Positions 12,091-24,600 of a stretch of DNA of 64,000 bases are shown here, in pieces. Origin of the DNA: Takakia lepidozioides (Eukaryota; Streptophyta; Takakiopsida; Takakiales; Takakiaceae); the NCBI GenBank assembly GCA_030704615.1, contig CM060734.1, positions 37,898,042-37,962,041 of the forward strand, read 5' to 3'. Numbering within the stretch: the stretch's first letter is position 1; the number at the start of each line of letters is the position of its first letter. The position numbers and the translations under genes were made by a program. Under the pieces are notes generated by a model. It worked only from the letters and a program-made list of their open reading frames with translations, did no database searches and was not told the DNA's origin.

Positions 12091-12344
12091 CCTAAAGAAA
12101 CCTTAATTGCCCATCCACTATACCACCTTCCCCGCAATTACTAATTTTCATTGTGCCCACTGTCAATATCGGTTGGATCCTTGGGAACTGTGCTCTTCAT
12201 ATAACCTTCTCACTGGCATGCCTACAGGGTTCATTGTGTCCGCGGTTATGGGTGTCATCCGCAGAATTGCGTATAGTAACTTTTTGCAAAATCCTGGGGC
12301 GACACCGCTCACGTGAGCACAGGCTCACCGCTCACGATCTAGCA

Positions 12345-12847
12345 TCCATCCCTCTTCAAATTTTGTCTTGAATTCCCCCACACTCACGGCTTCTTGTTTC
12401 AGCCTAAGCAATTCAACCTTCATCCTATGAGCATAGTCACCGGGGAGATAATGGGCTAAAAATAGCGTCTTGAACGTCCTCCACATATCAATCGGTGGTT
12501 TCTTATGGCACCATCAGATTCCACTAATCGCCTACTAGCTTCACGATCGAGCATTTCAGTATTTCTCATCTTCTTTTTCGTTGAGTGAGTTTTCTCTGGT
12601 AAACTCATCTCATCTTTGTACGTATGAGGCTGCCCAACGCTGCCATCTACGCTTCAGAAAAAAAATAAAATAACTTCTCAATTCTCACTAGGCTGCGAAC
12701 TCTGTGCTGAGTGCTCTGCCATGGTGTCTTCACGCTTTTTCACCTCCCCCAGACACGAGCTTCCTAAACCAAATGAAATTTGGCTCATTCATGCAACTTT
12801 CTAGAAATTCCACAATCTGCGATCTGTGATCTGTCTCTGATATCACT
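12345..12847 (-). pseudogene. 5' internal region of a second Gypsy element (primer site and broken gag)
   Basis: Immediately inside the LTR ending at 12848, the minus strand reads TGATATCAGAGACAG. This is close to the standard initiator-Met primer site TGGTATCAGAGC. A short frame beginning MAEHSAQSSQPSEN (about 12722) is followed, after stops, by MWRTFKTLFLAHYLPGDYAH and KVELLRLKQEAVSVGEFKTK. These are hallmarks of a retrotransposon gag domain. The gag breaks off at about 12345, next to GCTCACGATCTAGCAT, and no pol follows on this side. Confidence 0.7.
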
Positions 12848-13302
12848 TATTATGAATCTCTCTTTCTTCAATTCAATCGTCACAGAAATCCAGGCAGTTC
12901 AGACGTGCTTTTGCTTGAAACACTATTCACAAGAATTTCAAAACATTGTTCTATACAAGCAAGGGCCCACGGCCTAGTTCTTGGTAACATGGAAAACCAA
13001 CCAAGATCTCTAACACCTATAAAACTAACTACAAGTGCACGATATCGGGCTGCTCTCCCGGTCCACCCAACCACCGCATCGTGCTATCTCTGTACATCAT
13101 CTAGTTGAATTCAAATCTGCCCAAAGTCTGTCACAGCCATCTTCTCGATCTTGCTCTGCTCTGTCCTTAACATCTGAAATCCCTAGTCTTCAATTGCCTT
13201 CACATACACAAGCTTGCCCATCTTGACCTACAACTGTCTGTTCATCATTGCCGTTGCTTCAGAACTGGTTCACAATTCTATTCTCATTCCTATCACCTAA
13301 CA
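12848..13302 (-). repeat. Gypsy 5' LTR (family shared with 25637-26109)
   Basis: Read on the minus strand it starts TGTTAGGTGATAGGAATGAG and ends TTCATAATA, followed by the primer-binding site. It is clearly the same sequence as the plus-strand LTR at 25637-26109, with point differences and small indels. The plus strand gives a spurious conserved frame (13035-13226) that also appears in the other copy. Because it has internal sequence on one side, it is a true 5' LTR and not a solo LTR. Confidence 0.8.
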
Positions 13303-14680
13303 CATTCTTGCCATTGTTTAGTTTTCAAGTTTGAGGATCCTCCTACTAAGTATGTGACTTGTAAAGTCGGGTGTGTGCGCGACAATGTTGCTGCTGCTTT
13401 TGTTTTTCCAAACGTCTTTAGGTCCCCTTTGAGTATATCATATGTTGTCTGCATCTAGTGGACAAATTTACATGTGATCGATGATACGAGTCATCTCTAT
13501 GACAAAATGCGTCGGGTGTGTGATGAAATTATTGCAAGATGCAAGGAATTGTGGAATATAGTCAAGATGGTAACAGTTGATGAGGTCATGATTCGCTAAA
13601 AAAACACATATTGTGTTATCTGATAATATATGCCAAAAAAAACGATGAAGTGGGGTATAAAGGTGTAGACCTTGCAAATACTCTCACTAGTTATGTTTAT
13701 GATTTTCATCTTTATTGTGAAAACAATGAGGGTGAGAGAAAAGAATAGAATGGGAAAGGTAAGGGGTATGATGTTGTGATCAGGTTGGTATTTTCACTGC
13801 ATGGGCTTAGTCACATAGTAGTGACCAATAATTTCTTCACCTCACCTGAATGGTTGCTGTTTGCCATTTGCTCAATTAGGTTGTACAGCAAAGGGCTCCC
13901 CCTACCCTGATTGCCATGAAAAAATCAAAGACGGTCTTTGAGCAGGAATACTATTGGTTCAAATGCGTGTGACAAGATAGATAAGTGTTATGGTGGGACA
14001 AGGGGTTTTTTTTTGTGTGATTTGCAACTCGACTAGCTAGTGGGCCCATTACCGGTATCGAACAGTAGGGAACCAAAGGGGTCAGATTTCTCATGTGCCC
14101 ATGCTCATTCAATACCAGATGTGCATGAGTTCTGCTCTGTTGTATGTTAGGATCACCTACTGGGTGTATACAATATGCAATTGAAAACACGTAAGCGATG
14201 GCACCGTGTTTTCTCGTGAACGCATACCTACTACACGAGATAACATAGGAAAGGCAGGGGCCTGACTATAATTACCCCGTCTTCAGTTCAATTTGCAGAT
14301 GGCTCATTTCCAAGGACTTCCACGCATGGGGAAGACGTGCCCATGTGCATCAGTGCCTGCATTCCTCTCTTCGCCGATTGTGTGCAAGGTGCCACAGGAG
14401 GGCTCACTTCTATTGTCCCTAGTGCCATGGGACTTACATGTGCCTCGGCGTGTTACTATCGGTTACTTATGTGTTCACTGACTATTGTATGTGAGGGATC
14501 TAGGTTCATGGCGGGGGACTTTTCATTGCTGATGGTGTACATATGCTTACTTGTCCTTGTGTTGTAGTGTCAAATTTGGAAAGGATAGGAATGAATCAAT
14601 AAATTCATGAGAATGACAACAAATCATTGGGATCAGTTTAAACTTCAACTTAGCATAGTTTAGTGTGACAGTGACCAGCT
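13303..14680. other. No recognised gene (downstream of the reductase)
   Basis: No coding motif or repeat structure that I can name. The minus-strand frame 13468-13677 and plus frames at 14293-14567 show no recognisable domain. The right part would include the 3' untranslated region of the enoyl-CoA reductase, whose stop is at 14683-14681. Confidence 0.3.
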
Positions 14681-17236
14681 TCAGAGAAGAGGGGGCAGGA
14701 TCACCCACCGCTTTGGGTACTTGACCCGCCCATCCATGCCATCAAATATCTGCCAAAGATCCACCGAGTAATAAAGTAAGATCATTCAATGAAGATGCAT
14801 GAAATTTCAAATCAGCAAGAGTTGATAAGCATAAGTATAGAGACAAAGTATAGGAAGATACTAGGAACTAAACCCATGGTATCCACTTCACATGATGGTT
14901 CTACCCAAAGAGCCTCCAATTCTCGGTAACGAAGAGTATGTTCCTTGGCTTACTGGTCCTGCCAGCTGGAACTACATCAAGGCTCACAGTTTACATCTTA
15001 TATCATGGAGTGTGTTACAACAACAGATTTGTAGTGGTGTCATGAGGCTCTTTCAGGTAGAGCAGGTACTCAGAGGGTGATTTCATGCCGATGATGCCGA
15101 TGATCTCGAAATGGTACGTGACGAGACATGAGAAGAGATGCCGTTATTAATAACTTTCGAGCTGTAACTAATATGTACACAACTCAACCATTCAACATTG
15201 CCAAATACTGCATCAGCATGCATTGTGTGCATTCTTAACTATTAATGACAAGCAGGCCAAAAACAGGTCAATGAGAGAGGTGTGTACCTTTCTTAAGCGT
15301 TTGTGCTTCTGAAGGGCCCAGAGGGTCATGACGTAAATTGACGCTGCAGCAAAGAGGTAACCTATTAACGTCTGCGTGGCGAGGTTGAATCCAACCCACT
15401 GATAGATCTCGGTTGTGTAGTTTGCACACGTCACATAGTCAAACAGGAAGCCTGATGGAATCTGGTAGCCTCCGTTTCCATCTGGTGACCGCAAGTTCTT
15501 CAAGATGATGTGGCAGTAAAAGTTTGCAAGCTGGCTCACAATTGAGATTGCAAACCCCACATACATTTGCTCCTTGCTGACAGGGGTGTACAAAGGGTGG
15601 TTTATGAAGTAGGCTATACAGGCTCCGAATCCCCAGTAATGGAAGCAGTTCCGGTAGACATTGGGCAGAGGAGAAGTTGCATGACTGAATCGATGGACAA
15701 AGAAGGTTTCGAAAATTCGTTTCGAGAAGTGAAAGCACCACGCATAGAGAGCATAAGTCTGGACAGGGTAGGTAATTTCGCGGGATGGGAGGCCAAAGAA
15801 AGTATAAATCTTGGGATAGTAATAGAAGATGGGGTATAATAGCAGTGGGCCAATATATTCAAGGAAAAAGAGGGTGCTGTATCCCACTTGAGGTCCCAAA
15901 TCTTTGAAGACCACCTGTGGGTTTGCATTGGTGAAACAGTCCTTCAGCTTCTTGTTGCCTTCTAGAACAGTAGGGCGGTTTTGGCCGGAATCCACAGGAA
16001 GAGTGAGCCGTTGTCGTTCTGGGTAGTACTTGCGATCTGTGATAAAAACATGTTGCTATTTAGTGCCATGTTTGCACCATCGTGTACAGTTTCTTGGATG
16101 AAGCATGCCTGAAACAAGGAGAAGCCACAAATCTGAAAACTCAAACTACCAGGGACACGGAAACTTACTGCGCCTCTGAATGGCCTTCTTGAGATCAGAC
16201 ACTGTGCCCTGCAACTCATCAACACACAAAGTGTAATGTTAGAGAGAAGATTGTCTGGAGGGAAAAAGATCTCTTTTTTATCTTACCAGATGATCCCAAC
16301 ATGTTAGTCTTTCATCTCCTAAAAGCCACAGACGAAGTTAAGAACATGGTTTATCTACAACCAAGAACATGAAACGTCCCTACAGCCTTACACGACACAT
16401 GTGTACGCTTCATACACACAGACCAGCTATCCTTCTCAAAATTACTCTGCAGTAAGTGCCCGTAGTTGTTGAGGACTTTGGAAGGGGAAAAATACTCCTT
16501 TTCTATATGCCCCTTCTGTTAAATATGTCATCTTCTCTCTCCGCCTCTCTTCGCAGCACGTCTCGTCTGTGCCTTTCATACAAGTGAAAACTGAAGGGTC
16601 GTTCCTGCCACCCATTAGTCTTGCTGTGGGTGCAAGGCTGACGCATCCACACCATTGCCATCAGGCGCAACTTTCAAGACAGAAAAAACTGCTTATACTA
16701 AGAGTTGTATATAAATGCTGCGGCAGATCGAGTCTCTCACCAACGAGGAAAAACGCGACTACGAGTCCCGGTGTTCACAAACGGATTTGGTGCTCTAGAC
16801 CACAAACAGCGGAATATCATCCTCCCATATCTGCTTATAGCCATCATATCAGGCGTCATTGCAGGGAGTGCAACCGAAAGCATGACTAAATGCAAACATA
16901 TACATATTATCACCATTTTGGATATTATATGGGAGTCCTGCCAAGTCGTCAACCTTGAGCCATCAGAGACTACCTCATCTCTCTGTATCCACAATCTGCC
17001 ATAAAAGAAACGGGACGTGGAAAGAACGCCCTTCTAGCTGGCCAACATCCTCGAAAAAACCCATAGTCATTACAACGTGAATCGAGCAGTGAAAAACTCC
17101 TGAAACCAAACAAGCAGAGAGAAATGTAGGGAGAAAGGAGGCACACATCAGCAGACACTTCAACACCGCCTTCGATGATCTCCTTGCCATTGCGGCCCAC
17201 CACTTGTATCCGCCTGGCCCGCTCCGCTATCTTCAT
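14681..17236 (-). CDS. ECR: Very-long-chain enoyl-CoA reductase (4 exons)
   Basis: Catalyses the last step of each very-long-chain fatty acid elongation cycle (trans-2-enoyl-CoA to acyl-CoA, NADPH-dependent) in the endoplasmic reticulum membrane, feeding waxes and sphingolipids. Exons: 17147-17236 ([19 protein letters not shown]), 16169-16208 ([13 protein letters not shown]), 15288-16036 and 14681-14749 (ends [13 protein letters not shown]). All introns are GT..AG and phases join cleanly; the total of 948 nt gives 315 aa, close to the roughly 310 aa of plant orthologues. The N-terminal ubiquitin-like part continues into [12 protein letters not shown]. The steroid 5-alpha-reductase-type domain shows [23 protein letters not shown] and [13 protein letters not shown], with several membrane segments. 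The start at 17236 fits the family's MK(V/I) start; an upstream in-frame ATG at 17278 is less likely. A large inverted-repeat element lies only 215 bp upstream. Confidence 0.93.
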
Positions 17237-17451
17237 CGCCCCCTTCGCACACACGGCTGCGGACACAAAAGATGACACTGAACCACTCCAAGCCCACCCG
17301 CAGCACGCTCACCGATAAACCCCTCACAAAACCTCCCAGAAAGAAACGGGACACAAGAAAAACAACGCATCCCGGAGGAAGCGTAAATTAAGAACTTGGT
17401 CATCGGCGCCATAACTTGATGTAGAGAGCACGTGGATGAAAGGCTAAAGGA

Positions 17452-19312
17452 GGGCAAGTAATAGAAGAGGCCCGGGAGTTGAATGCGCCCGGGCCCGGTA
17501 AGCGTACGTGGCCCGCCGCCCACCCGCAGCCGCGCCCCCCTAGTCTGGCGCCTCAGATCCGCGCGGTCACCGCGTCGACGCCCATGTCGTGGTAGGCCCC
17601 ACGCATTCTAGACTCCATTTTTCTGTATAACTAAAATTAAATTCAGGTTTGCAGTAACGTAACAGTATGCAGCCCAGTGGTGCGATCGCTCCATCCTGTA
17701 AACTGGCGTCTCAGGGTCGAAGTAGAACAGTTCTGCAACTGAGGCATTTTGCGCTGCTACTTCAAAAGAATTCTAAGTCCTGAGTCCATGCCCATCTTCA
17801 CGCATAGTCATACATATATGGAAATACATGAGAAATACATGGTCATGCATGTGGGGTCTCAGGTTCGGGTACCAATTAGTGTATGATGTCAGATAATACT
17901 AGAGGTTTTGTTTGATTTTGCAACTTAAAAAAGTTCCAAGTTTAAATGCTCATCTTGCATAGTCGTACACTAGTCTTGCATGGACACACATCACATCGTA
18001 TGTCTGTATGTATGTATGACAATGCAACTGATTTCTTATGTGTGACTGTGCATGAAAATATACCAGATGTGGGGTCTGCATGTGGGGTCTCAGGTTGGGG
18101 TACCAATTAGTGTATGATGTCAGATAATACTAGAGTTTTTGTTTGATTTTGCAACTTCAAAAAAGTTCCAAGTTTAAATGCTCATCTTGCATAGTCGTAC
18201 ATGAGAAATAAATGGTCATGCATCGAAATACATCAGTTGTCTTCAGACAGAAGTCTTGCATGGACACACATCACATCGTATGTCTGTATGTATGTATGAC
18301 AATGCAACTGATTTCTTATGTGTGACTGTGCATGAAAATATACCAGATGTCATGTATTCCATCTATGACACATGCAATTTTATTTTTCAAGTAATAAGAA
18401 TAAAGGAATTCTATTAGTAGAGATATTAAGATTCATACTCATCATCTCATTCATTGTTATATGAACCCATTCAAATCATGTATGACTTTGCAACGATTGA
18501 AAATAAAAAGAATGATATTAGTGAAGATTCATAGTCACCATCTCATCCATTGTAAATTGAACCCCCGAGTTCACGATTTTTATGCATAGAGATAAAGTAT
18601 TGATACTGCATAGAAATACATGGTTTGAAGTATGATATACTTGTCATACATAATTATAATATATACCATTCAAGACTTGTGCATGAAGACAGCTCATGTA
18701 TTCATGCCTGACCAATCATTTTCTCCTGTATGACTATTTTCGAAGATGGTCATCCAAGTATAGTCACCATGTAAGTACTTTCGCAGGGACTTACAATTTT
18801 TTTGAAGTAGCAAAATTACAAAGATTGGGAGCTTATCAGGAACATGCATGTCCATATATTTCTCATGTATTTGCATAATACATGAGATTTGAAAGTATGT
18901 CAACCTGAGACCGGGCCCACAACCCTATATTTCTCATGTATTTCCATAAATGTGTGACTATGCGTGAAGATGGGCATCGACTCAGGACTTGGAATTTTTT
19001 TGAAGTAGCAGCACAAAAAGCCTCAGTTGTCATATTGTGCAACTTCAACCCTGGGACCTTAGTAGTTACGAAGGAGCGATCGCACCACTAGGCTGCGTGC
19101 CGCTACATAACAAATACCGTGAATTTAATGTTAGTTATACAGAAAAAGGGAGTCTAGACTGCGTGGGGCCTACCACGACATGGGCGTCGACGCGGTGACC
19201 GCGCGGATCTGAGGCGCCAGACTAGGGGGGCGCGGCTGCGGGTGGGCGGCGGGCCACGTATGCTTACCGGCCCGGGCGCATTCAACTCCCGGGCCTCTTC
19301 TATTACTTGCCC
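17452..19312. mobile_element. Non-autonomous DNA transposon with about 390-bp terminal inverted repeats
   Basis: The left arm (17452 to about 17845) and right arm (about 18930 to 19312) are inverted copies with scattered mismatches and a few indels. Both have GGGCAAGTAATAGAAGAGG at the outer end and a GC-rich block including GGCGCCAGACTAG and CGACGCGGTGACCGCG. The element is flanked by TAAAGGA on both sides (17445-17451 and 19313-19319). Long terminal repeats and a 7-8 bp duplication fit a Mutator-like element; the superfamily is inference. No transposase is present. The interior is AT-rich, with a direct duplication (about 17851-18060 against 18072-18350). Its position 215 bp from the reductase start puts it in the likely promoter region. 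Confidence 0.8.
17851..18350. repeat. Direct duplication inside the inverted-repeat element
   Basis: The block TGGGGTCTCAGGTT(C/G)GGGTACC...ATGCTCATCTTGCATAGTCGTACA at 17851-17970 recurs from 18081. The block GTCTTGCATGGACACACATC...ACCAGATGT at 17974-18069 recurs at 18251-18350. The second copy contains an extra segment (about 18200-18250) of ATGAGAAATAAATGGTCATG type. It looks like an old tandem duplication of about 220-270 bp within the transposon interior. Confidence 0.75.
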
Positions 19313-19319
19313 TAAAGGA

Positions 19320-20246
19320 GCGCCCTCCTGGATAACGAGCAATGATTATGTACAGGGAAGACAATCAAGTCCCGCGTCGTATCTGCGCCTCCACACGCGA
19401 TCCGGACCACCGAAAAAGTGGGATCCGTCCTCTCCGACATTAAGGACTAGGTAGGCCGTGGCAGGAGCTGTCCGCGGCTCCGCAGTCGATTTAGCTCACC
19501 TGCAGAATTACCTGCAATGGCATACACGTGCCGCATTTTGGTTGCTGGCGCGCAGATCAAGAAGAGGGTGGTTACGGTGCGTTGATCAAGAGTAGGGCTG
19601 CTATGGTCCGTTGATCACGAGGAGGGCCGCTAACGTGTGTAGCCGTCGTCGTCTCCGCAAACGGTGACTCGACACATCATCATCGTATGAAATCCCCAAA
19701 TCGGGTACGGTGCAGCCATTCTCTTAGCGGCGAATAAACGCCAGATTTCGACCTCAAAAAAACAAATCGAATATTCTGTCACAAATCCACTGTTTTTTCA
19801 TGGATGAAATCGCCAAATTTGTCCAAATAAAAAATAAATTGTGGATGAATTCGCCAAATATGGATGATATATATGGATGATGGTACATAGGTGGATGAAT
19901 TACAGTGGATGAACAGAATAAATGGCAAAACTCTGTAGCCACTTGTGCTATTTTCCAAATTCCTTAATAAAAACACTGGTACGGTGCCAGACACAGAGAG
20001 AGTGTAGGGTAAACAGGCCTATGGACTAGCTGACCGGCAAGAGGCCAGGGGGTTACGGCATGTAGGTGAGGCGGTAGCGCCGAAGGTGGATGCGGTAACC
20101 CAGTGGCCTCGAGCCGGTTACCAGACATAACCGCGTTTTCGTAACATCGAGAGTGACAGTCATCCAGGTGCAGCCAGGTTATCGATACTTTACATCCATG
20201 CGCAGCCAGGTTATTGATTTCACCAGCCAATGGGATGGTGGCTTGC
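19320..20246. other. Gene-poor stretch with GGATGA-rich patch
   Basis: No coding motif seen. At about 19795-19915 the words GGATGA and GTGGATGAAT recur irregularly (TGGATGATATATATGGATGATGG), a decayed simple repeat similar in reverse complement to 3560-3850. Nothing else is supported. Confidence 0.35.
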
Positions 20247-20630
20247 TACCTTGTAGGTAGGTAGGTAGGTAATCAGAAGCAAATCTTCTGAGGGTCGCAG
20301 GTTACCGCCTATAACCGCGTCCAGTGAGCCAGTAGTTAGTGGACACGTACTCGAGATGCTTCGAAAGACCGGTTATGGACTAGATGGTGGCTGAGTAGCC
20401 CTGCTACTGTTAATAGTAGGGGCTCCGTGTATACTGAGCCGCGGCGAGGTATATACGGAGCCCCTACTATTTACTTTCTGCTACCCGCAGGCACTATATG
20501 ACGTAGCGGTAGAGGGCAGCTTGCAAGCCGCTACCGACCTACCTACTTTCAACCTACTGATAAACTTTTAGGGTTTCTTACCACCACCAGGCCACATGAT
20601 AGTCGCCGTGGACCATTTACCTACAAGGTA
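20247..20630. repeat. Fold-back sequence with 13-bp ends and a 23-bp central hairpin
   Basis: TACCTTGTAGGTA at 20247-20259 faces its perfect reverse complement at 20618-20630. In between, AATAGTAGGGGCTCCGTGTATAC (20412-20434) pairs with 20450-20472 with one mismatch across a roughly 15-nt loop. A (GTAG)n tract lies at 20254-20271. A related hairpin with the same GGCTCCGTAT core lies outside at 20802-20823. It could be a decayed MITE or fold-back element; no target duplication was identified. Confidence 0.5.
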
Positions 20631-20801
20631 TCTCGTTCTAATACCACCTAGAATGTAGGTATAAGTAACAGCAGGTAGGTCGTAAATCACAATCGCATTG
20701 GTCGTGCATTGTCCCATATCGATTGCCCGTGGTCTAGACATCGCGCAAGATACTTAAGCAGATGGACGGGAGGTGGTCCGGGTGGTGGAGGCCTCTAGTA
20801 G

Positions 20802-20823
20802 GGCTCCGTATGTATACGGAGCC
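20802..20823. repeat. Short palindrome GGCTCCGTATGTATACGGAGCC
   Basis: A 10-bp perfect inverted repeat with a 2-nt centre, preceded by TAGTAG. It shares its core with the longer hairpin at 20412-20472. The two probably descend from one repeat family. Confidence 0.6.
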
Positions 20824-21250
20824 ACTCTACCGCATCATAGGCGGCCAACTCAGGGCCAATCAGAAGGCACCTATGCGGCGAGCAAACTGCTCTCGACTGG
20901 TACGACCGTTATAGTGCTTATGAGGGGTCACCGGCCCTATGAGCTACCGTTGTTGGCCCCAAGATTGCTCATTGTTGACGCTTGGCAAACAGTTGTTTGA
21001 TAGAATCCCCCAAAAGTGTGGTTGGTCATAAGGCTCAAGTTCACACAAGCATTATGATTGGTGCAACTTTGAAACCCCACCACTTTGTTTGTGAAATCAA
21101 GCACTTCCAAATGTGTTGGGATGTGGGGCATCTTATCTTATTTACCCCGGATAAAAATGACAAAAATTCGTCGTTATATCTTTCGCTATCATTAGCCCGC
21201 CATCGTTAGATATAAGGTCATGGCCTCTCTACTCTAAAAGGGTAGTATAA

Positions 21251-21643
21251 GAGCATCCCACCGGGCCCGCTATAAGACACGGAGGCAAAGTTCCGTGTCA
21301 GAGAGAAAAAAACACAAAAACCATGCCCCACCGTTGCACGTTACAGCACGCAGTAAGGTTCTGTGTGCTCCAAATTGGCTGCGGACCCGGAACCTTGCCG
21401 TGTCCTTCTGGGCCCGTTATGTCTCACGCAAGTCAACGTCAGACAAGTCAAGGGAGCATCTGGAGTCAAGCGAGCATCCCACACATGAGACGCTGGTGAG
21501 CGAGAGGTTGAGGCGGGAGGTTGGCGTGAGATTTGCCGTGCTTCGGTGGGGAGCATTCCGCCTGCAGCCCCGCCAGCTCCTTGCGTGCTCTGCACATGCC
21601 TCAATAAAAGGCAACTTATACCAAGCCACCGGTGGGGATGCTC
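21251..21643. mobile_element. Tourist-like MITE (PIF/Harbinger type)
   Basis: The left end GAGCATCCCACCGGGCCCGC and the right end, read inverted as GAGCATCCCCACCGGTGGC, form terminal inverted repeats. The element is flanked by TAA on each side (21248-21250 and 21644-21646). A TAA duplication and GAGCATC-type ends are the marks of PIF/Harbinger-derived MITEs. The 393-bp interior is moderately GC-rich and has overlapping spurious frames on both strands (for example 21295-21708). No transposase is present. Confidence 0.75.
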
Positions 21644-21649
21644 TAAGGG

Positions 21650-24600
21650 TAAACTTCCGCGTGCTAGTCGTTCTGGCGAAGTTACATAACATGGCCGGAG
21701 AAGCATAGTCAGAGTATTTAGTGGATTGTTAGACTTGAAAAACTACTCTATGTGATTGGTTGAAAATTGGGTCATGTCCACTACACGCTTTTAGGCATGG
21801 CTTTGTCTAGCGCCCCAACATGCCTTGACATCACTCTTTGTTTGCCTCACGGACAAAGCACCAAAACAAATAAATAACATTTGGGGCTTAGATTGGGGCC
21901 ATGATAGTGGCATGCCCCAAATCTTCGAGCAAATCTAAGGAGGTCTCTCGGCGGCTCTTTTCGCCAGCTCCTTCTTGTGCCTCCATTTCTTCCCACCTTG
22001 CCGCTACAATTCTTTTGTTGTATGAAGTGAGGAATCATAAAGACCTCTCCAGATGCATGCGATGATAAGTTTTGCAAGTCAGTTTTTCCAAGGCCCGCGT
22101 GACCTTCACAAGAGTCAAATCTCTTAAGAACATCATCTTAGTAGTGCATTAGCTTCATTGGCAGTAGTGTGCACCTCATTCACTTGACCACCCACACTAT
22201 AAAATGTAGCTATCAGATCCAAGCTTCCCATATTTAGGCGACCATAATCGTGTGAGCCATACCAGCATGCGACGCTGAAAACACATTCCAATTGCCATCA
22301 TATACACTTGTCATTCTCACGAAGAAAAGAACAAGGGCTACTTCAAAGAAATCCAATGTTCTGGCCCACCAAGAAGAAAGACAAGGCCAAGCAAAAATGC
22401 ATTTCAAACCCAGACAAGGATTCTTCATCAGAGGATAAAGATGCAAAGAGGGGGCCAAATTGGAAGGAGCTTTTTGGTGGTCAACCTCCGCTCATTCACC
22501 TGCGCGGAGAGATGCATAACAATTTGCGGGAATGAAAAACAAAGGTCAGTGGACATTGAAATACCTCTACTTGCTCCATCTTTACATGGAATCATTGACA
22601 TACTCCATCTACTAAACTTTGACAATATATGGAATTGGGATTTTTGTCAATATCTAGCACTATGAATAGTTGAAATGTGTCATTCCAACATTAAAATAGA
22701 CCATTTCAACCATTCAATTGGGCCATTTCAATATTGAAATGGTCTTTCACTCCCTCTACTGGATGTGTTCCCTCACTTTGATGTACTCTTTCAACTATTC
22801 TCTCTGTTTTTTTAATGTGACGTTGTGTGCTTTTTTGTTATCACCGTTTCCATTCTATTTATCTCGTACCTTAATTACTTCTATGACGTTATTTGGCAAG
22901 AGCACAATAATTGAAGTCATTCTAGCTTTTCGAATCCATGTCAAATTCAAGTGCTTGATGCAATCCAACATTATGGATTTGTGGCTTTTGGTTTCAAGTG
23001 TTGATAATTGGGCCAACTATAAAGTTCGGTTCCTATCCACTTGTTTGCAATAGCCAGGCACCTCCCTACCACTCCATGCAACATCACATCTGTCAAGGCA
23101 TGCAATGCGCTCGGCGAGGGGATGGACGATCAATGCCAAGAGAGGTGCAGATGGGCCCGCCATGCCATTGCCATGACAATGCTTCTGTTCCTCAACTTTC
23201 AAACATGCAATTCAATGTCTATTGCTCATTGTTGGATTTTTTCGTTCTTGTTAGGGTATTTTGTGCCCATAATACTAAGATAATACTGACAAAGGACAGG
23301 CTTACATGAGTTAGGGAATGGCACAAAAAACACTAAGTTGCTTCAGATTCAAACCATAGGAACCCATACCTTAACATGAGTAACTCGACTTCTTACTATA
23401 AGTATTTTATCAATGGTGTAAGGAGGAAGGGACTACGCTTGGCTATGAGTAATAATTTTTTCTTTTTCTTTTTCTGAAGAGTCATATAAGCTAGGTAGTG
23501 ACATATATCTCTAAAGGTCACTTCACACTTGCCAGTAACCTACCTCCGCGATAGGGTCTATCATCATCACATGATATTTTAACTACCTTACCTATGCTCA
23601 CACCTATAGTATCATTTGGGCTATTTCTCGTTGGTAACTAACTATCTCAGTTCACACTTGCAACTAGTTATCAACAAAATTAACATCACTTGATACTTGT
23701 AACTATTTGCATTCATGACTGAACATGTCTACGACACACTATCCCTAGTAATTGCTTTGCCGCAATCTATCATTTCATGTTTGTGCTCACCTCAACGTCG
23801 ATTCCATCAACTAGTCGATTGTTGCATCAACTGTGCACCATCTTGCTCACGCAATTCTTTCATATTGTTTTACAGGTAAAATTAAAAGCCTGAGGAGGGA
23901 AGATGCCACTGCATTCACAACAATGTTTTAATGGCATTTGTGCTGGGAAGTCTCTCTCCCTCCCTTCTATTGCCTTGCGAGTTTGCCTACTTTGCTTCAT
24001 TGCTCAGAGAGTCGGCCATTGAGGGTATGTGTCACCGCACACCATTTCAAGTGCACTGTACACGAACAAAAAGAAACAAGAAGCCAACGCAGGAACGGGG
24101 AAGAATTACCATCTCGCCTAGACAATCCCTTGAAGCTCACCCTGATGTGTTGGTGGAAATGAGTCCAATCGGCACCACAAACTGGTGGAGTGCAATACAA
24201 ATGCCAGTTTGCAAGCTTATCGGCTTGATAACAGTTTAGGGTAACTGTAGGCCCTAACACAAACTTTTATCAGGCCGATAAGCATTGGAAAACATGCCTT
24301 TGAAAGCAGGCCAGTAGCAGGTTCCTTGAACACCATCAGAATGCCCTGAAGCTCGCAAATAAGACCAGCACACCACCTAGAGTGTTGGCCCACACCACCA
24401 ACAGCCTTGTCTCTCATCTATTCCTGACGATACAACACGGTGATATTCCCCTTCCAACCCTAAACCCTATGTCTTCTCATCCTGTTTCTGCAATTAGAAG
24501 TGGTATGCATTGACGCACACCACAACACACCCCTGGATAACACACCCCTATTGCGAAGCATTCTTTTGCTACTGTCGAAACTCGCGATGTTCAGCGAGCG

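Noticed and set aside
13035-13226. Apparent conserved small protein also found at 25730-25921
   Set aside because: Both frames lie inside copies of the same Gypsy LTR, antisense to it, so the similarity is that of the repeat.
15567-15839. Plus-strand open frame over the reductase exon
   Set aside because: Antisense shadow of the enoyl-CoA reductase exon; no motif of its own.
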